Source: Pyrodictiaceae archaeon
GTDB lineage: Archaea > Thermoproteota > Thermoprotei_A > Sulfolobales > WANQ01
DNA length: 64,000 nt
Assembly: GCA_015521735.1 (NCBI GenBank)
Contig: WANQ01000011.1
Location: 1-64,000, forward strand
Reading direction: 5' to 3'
The notes under the pieces are model-generated. The model did not search any database. It was not told where the DNA came from and worked only from the letters and a program-made list of their open reading frames with translations. Below, in pieces: positions 62,129-64,000 of the stretch; the first letter of the stretch is position 1; every line of letters begins with the position of its first letter. The position numbers were made by a program, and so were the translations under genes.

Positions 62129-62694
62129 CAAGAATAAGGCCGTTGGTGAAAAAACTCGTCCATAGCCAAGTAAAAGTCTTCGTAAAAATAGGTGTTTCAC
62201 CAAATACACTAACCCTGACGGGGCTAGTAATAGCTTTTCTTGTACCACTAACCACTTATTATGTAGGCCCATTCTTTGGAGCCTTAGTCATATTACTTAG
62301 TGCTTACTTTGATGTAATAGACGGTGAAGTTGCTAGAATTAGTGGTAAGAAGACGCTATTTGGAGCATTCCTTGATTCAACAATAGATAGAATAGAGGAC
62401 TCCCTATACCTGTTATCACTAGTCATAGCAGGTGTAAACTCTGTATTAGTACTTGTGCTCCTAGTTGCCTCGTTTTTAATAAGCTATACACGTGCAAGAG
62501 CAGAGGCATTGCATTTAAAAATGGAGGGTATAGGTTTAATAGAAAGAGCTGAACGCATATTACTGATTACCATAGCTTTAGCTTTAGCTGAAGTAAGTCT
62601 CACTACAACGTATATCATAGTCATAGCACTAATTGTTCTGTCCATTATAACAGTTTTACAAAGAATACTATACGTCTATAATTCTATGAAATAG
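62122..62694 (+). CDS. CDP-alcohol phosphatidyltransferase
   Basis: Has the complete family motif D-G-x2-A-R-x8-G-x3-D-x3-D (DGEVARISGKKTLFGAFLDS and DRIED, about 72-98) within six membrane helices. Likely archaetidylinositol phosphate synthase or a related head-group enzyme of archaeal lipid synthesis. It overlaps the previous gene by 7 bp (TTG start). Confidence 0.85.
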   Translation: MLTRIRPLVKKLVHSQVKVFVKIGVSPNTLTLTGLVIAFLVPLTTYYVGPFFGALVILLSAYFDVIDGEVARISGKKTLFGAFLDSTIDRIEDSLYLLSLVIAGVNSVLVLVLLVASFLISYTRARAEALHLKMEGIGLIERAERILLITIALALAEVSLTTTYIIVIALIVLSIITVLQRILYVYNSMK

Positions 62695-63279
62695 GGGCTT
62701 AGAGAAAACATCTAGTAGCCAATTAACTATGATAATACATTGGCTAGTCAAGTAGCTAACATTACCTAAACTAACACGTTTTATTCCATATTGATCAATT
62801 ATCCTCTCATACACTGCTGGTATATCAACATGGCTACCGAGTATGAATGCTATTGTAGCTGATGGCCGTATAGTCTTAAAACTATCTCCTTTTTCATGAA
62901 GATAGTATACATTCTTGTTTACGTCTACTAACTCGCTTAAAACATGTTTAAAACTAATACGTTCAATGTAGAATCCATTAACTCTTTCACCCATCATAGC
63001 TTTTCTAATATCACTAATTACCTCAACTTCATTATCATATACACGGTTAACTTGAGGTATGTGTACTTCTAGCAATAGTGGTGGTTTGGGTGGTCCAAGA
63101 AGTAGTGCTTTAACTATGATATACGCATTTGTTTTCAGAGTTTTAGCAACTAGTATTGCTCTAGCTATGACATCTAGTCTGCCAGTTGCACCTGCTATGC
63201 CTTTTAATGGGAAATTAGGTGAAGTTGTAGCAGTTGGTGATACTATTAAGAATTCTCTACGTTTAAAATACTTAGACAT
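62668..63279 (-). CDS. trmY: tRNA pseudouridine(54) N1-methyltransferase
   Basis: A 203-aa SPOUT protein: FLIVSPTATTSPNFPLKGIAG with GRLDVIARAI near 33-42, GPPKPPLLLEV near 62-72 and a C-terminal knot LGSHVDIPA and VSLGNVSYLTSQCIIIVN. This is TrmY, which with SAM makes m1-pseudouridine 54 in archaeal tRNAs. It overlaps the end of the CDP-alcohol transferase gene by 27 bp. Confidence 0.9.
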   Translation of the reverse strand: MSKYFKRREFLIVSPTATTSPNFPLKGIAGATGRLDVIARAILVAKTLKTNAYIIVKALLLGPPKPPLLLEVHIPQVNRVYDNEVEVISDIRKAMMGERVNGFYIERISFKHVLSELVDVNKNVYYLHEKGDSFKTIRPSATIAFILGSHVDIPAVYERIIDQYGIKRVSLGNVSYLTSQCIIIVNWLLDVFSKPLFHRIIDV

Positions 63280-63559
63280 AGGATGGTCTTCTCTTTCTCT
63301 CAGCTTCTGGTCTAACCTTTATTATTCCAAAGTGTATTGCACAACTAATACAATAGCACTTGGTTACCGGGTACCTCATTATAATAGCTCCTTTCTTCTC
63401 TAATTCACGTGCTAGCTGTGGATCTACTGGTGAGTACATACGTGTTACACATACTGCTTTATCTCTTGGTACTAGTCTACCACAGTTATCGCATTGAACG
63501 TGGCCTACATATCCTTTATCTCCTTTACGTCTACCTCTATTCTCCCTCTTCTTAGGCAT
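63272..63559 (-). CDS. rps26e: 30S ribosomal protein S26e
   Basis: Start at ATG 63559 gives the family N-terminus MPKKRENRGRRKGDKG. Conserved CDNC and CYCISCAIH make the zinc site. The protein binds the 3' end of 16S rRNA at the mRNA exit. It overlaps the trmY start by 8 bp. Confidence 0.95.
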   Translation of the reverse strand: MPKKRENRGRRKGDKGYVGHVQCDNCGRLVPRDKAVCVTRMYSPVDPQLARELEKKGAIIMRYPVTKCYCISCAIHFGIIKVRPEAERKRRPSYV

Positions 63560-63598
63560 AATAGTAACCCCTGGCATGAATGCTTAGTGTTTCTTAGC

Positions 63599-64000
63599 TT
63601 AATAAGTTTTAGCTAAACGTAGAATTGTTTTTGCAGGCTTACCGCATACCGGGCATTTATGACCAGATATGCGTTCCTTTATGTATTTTTCTTCATCCTT
63701 AATTGGCCTACCAAGTACTCTTAACCCTGTACGAGCTTCTATTTCTAATCCACAATCCAGGTTACCACACCATGGTACTTCAACTATACCTCCCTGAGTA
63801 TTAATGATGTCTATAGCTTCCTCTAGGGTTTTAGTAAATCTAAGCTTTGAGTTGAAGAATTCTCTTGCTCTACTCTTTAAGTACTTCTCTATTTCATTGA
63901 AGAGTTCACGTACCTTTTCTACTAGTTCATTGAAGTTAACAGTAGTTCTTATGAGCAAGTCTCTTCTAACAAGTGTAACCTTTTCTTCACTTAACTCTCT
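63599..64000 (-). CDS. proS: Prolyl-tRNA synthetase, C-terminal part (cut by window)
   Basis: The frame continues past the window end (residues ...RELSEEKVTLVRRDLL before the first Met). Signature of archaeal/eukaryal-type ProRS C-terminus: VEVPWCGNLDCGLEIE and CPVCGKPAKTILRLAKTY, with zinc-binding Cys and the terminal Tyr. The anticodon-binding and catalytic domains lie outside. Confidence 0.9.
   Translation of the reverse strand, partial: RELSEEKVTLVRRDLLIRTTVNFNELVEKVRELFNEIEKYLKSRAREFFNSKLRFTKTLEEAIDIINTQGGIVEVPWCGNLDCGLEIEARTGLRVLGRPIKDEEKYIKERISGHKCPVCGKPAKTILRLAKTY

Overview
The window looks like hyperthermophilic crenarchaeal chromosome (Thermoprotei, perhaps Desulfurococcales; the order is inferred, not proven). 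The evidence is a PolB1-type family B polymerase with its N-terminal PCNA-binding motif, an aKMT-type lysine methyltransferase, TrmY, ribosomal protein S26e, an archaeal ProRS C-terminus, TTG/GTG starts, TATA boxes, and a CRISPR repeat ending in ATTGAAAG.

Layout. 1-4402 is host DNA: an 11-repeat CRISPR array (218-915) without cas genes in view, a small basic protein, an M20 amidohydrolase and an archaeal P-loop ATPase. 4403-56189 is one integrated element of about 51.8 kb. It is bounded by a 57-bp direct repeat, the 3' half of tRNA-Arg(GCG): partial copy 4403-4459, complete tRNA 56145-56219. An intact tyrosine integrase (54689-55975) lies beside the complete tRNA. 56220-64000 is host DNA again: polB1, aKMT, an endonuclease IV-like TIM barrel, a CDP-alcohol phosphatidyltransferase, trmY, rps26e and the end of proS.

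Inside the element, 5.6-35.4 kb is a surface-apparatus region. It holds a HerA/VirD4-like ATPase with a C-terminal nuclease-like domain, VirB2-, VirB3- and VirB4-like genes in that order, a VirB6/CedA-like membrane protein, large secreted glycoproteins, and a second machine of the type IV pilus class (TadA-like ATPase, TadC-like membrane protein, three pilin-like proteins). This suggests a conjugation- or DNA-transfer-type integrative element. No relaxase was recognised. Two TFIIB-like cyclin-fold proteins lacking a zinc ribbon lie among these genes. 38.6-43.8 kb is a compact, translationally coupled minus-strand operon of small DNA-binding and zinc proteins around a DpdA/TGT-like DNA-modification enzyme. 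43.9-54.3 kb holds winged-helix regulators with palindromic operators, uncharacterised operons and a DUF3800 module.

The least explained content is RNA-like. The element carries a three-repeat mini-CRISPR whose repeats resemble the host array, two long-stem RNAs with box C and box D sequences each preceded by an AbrB-like gene or fragment, and three RNase H-fold-like genes each beside a GC-rich structured element containing CTCGGAG. It also has a possible pseudoknotted RNA at 49.58-49.75 kb and ten GGTTAC-type repeats at 5.4-5.6 kb. All functions are read from sequence and remembered family patterns; no search or folding program was run.
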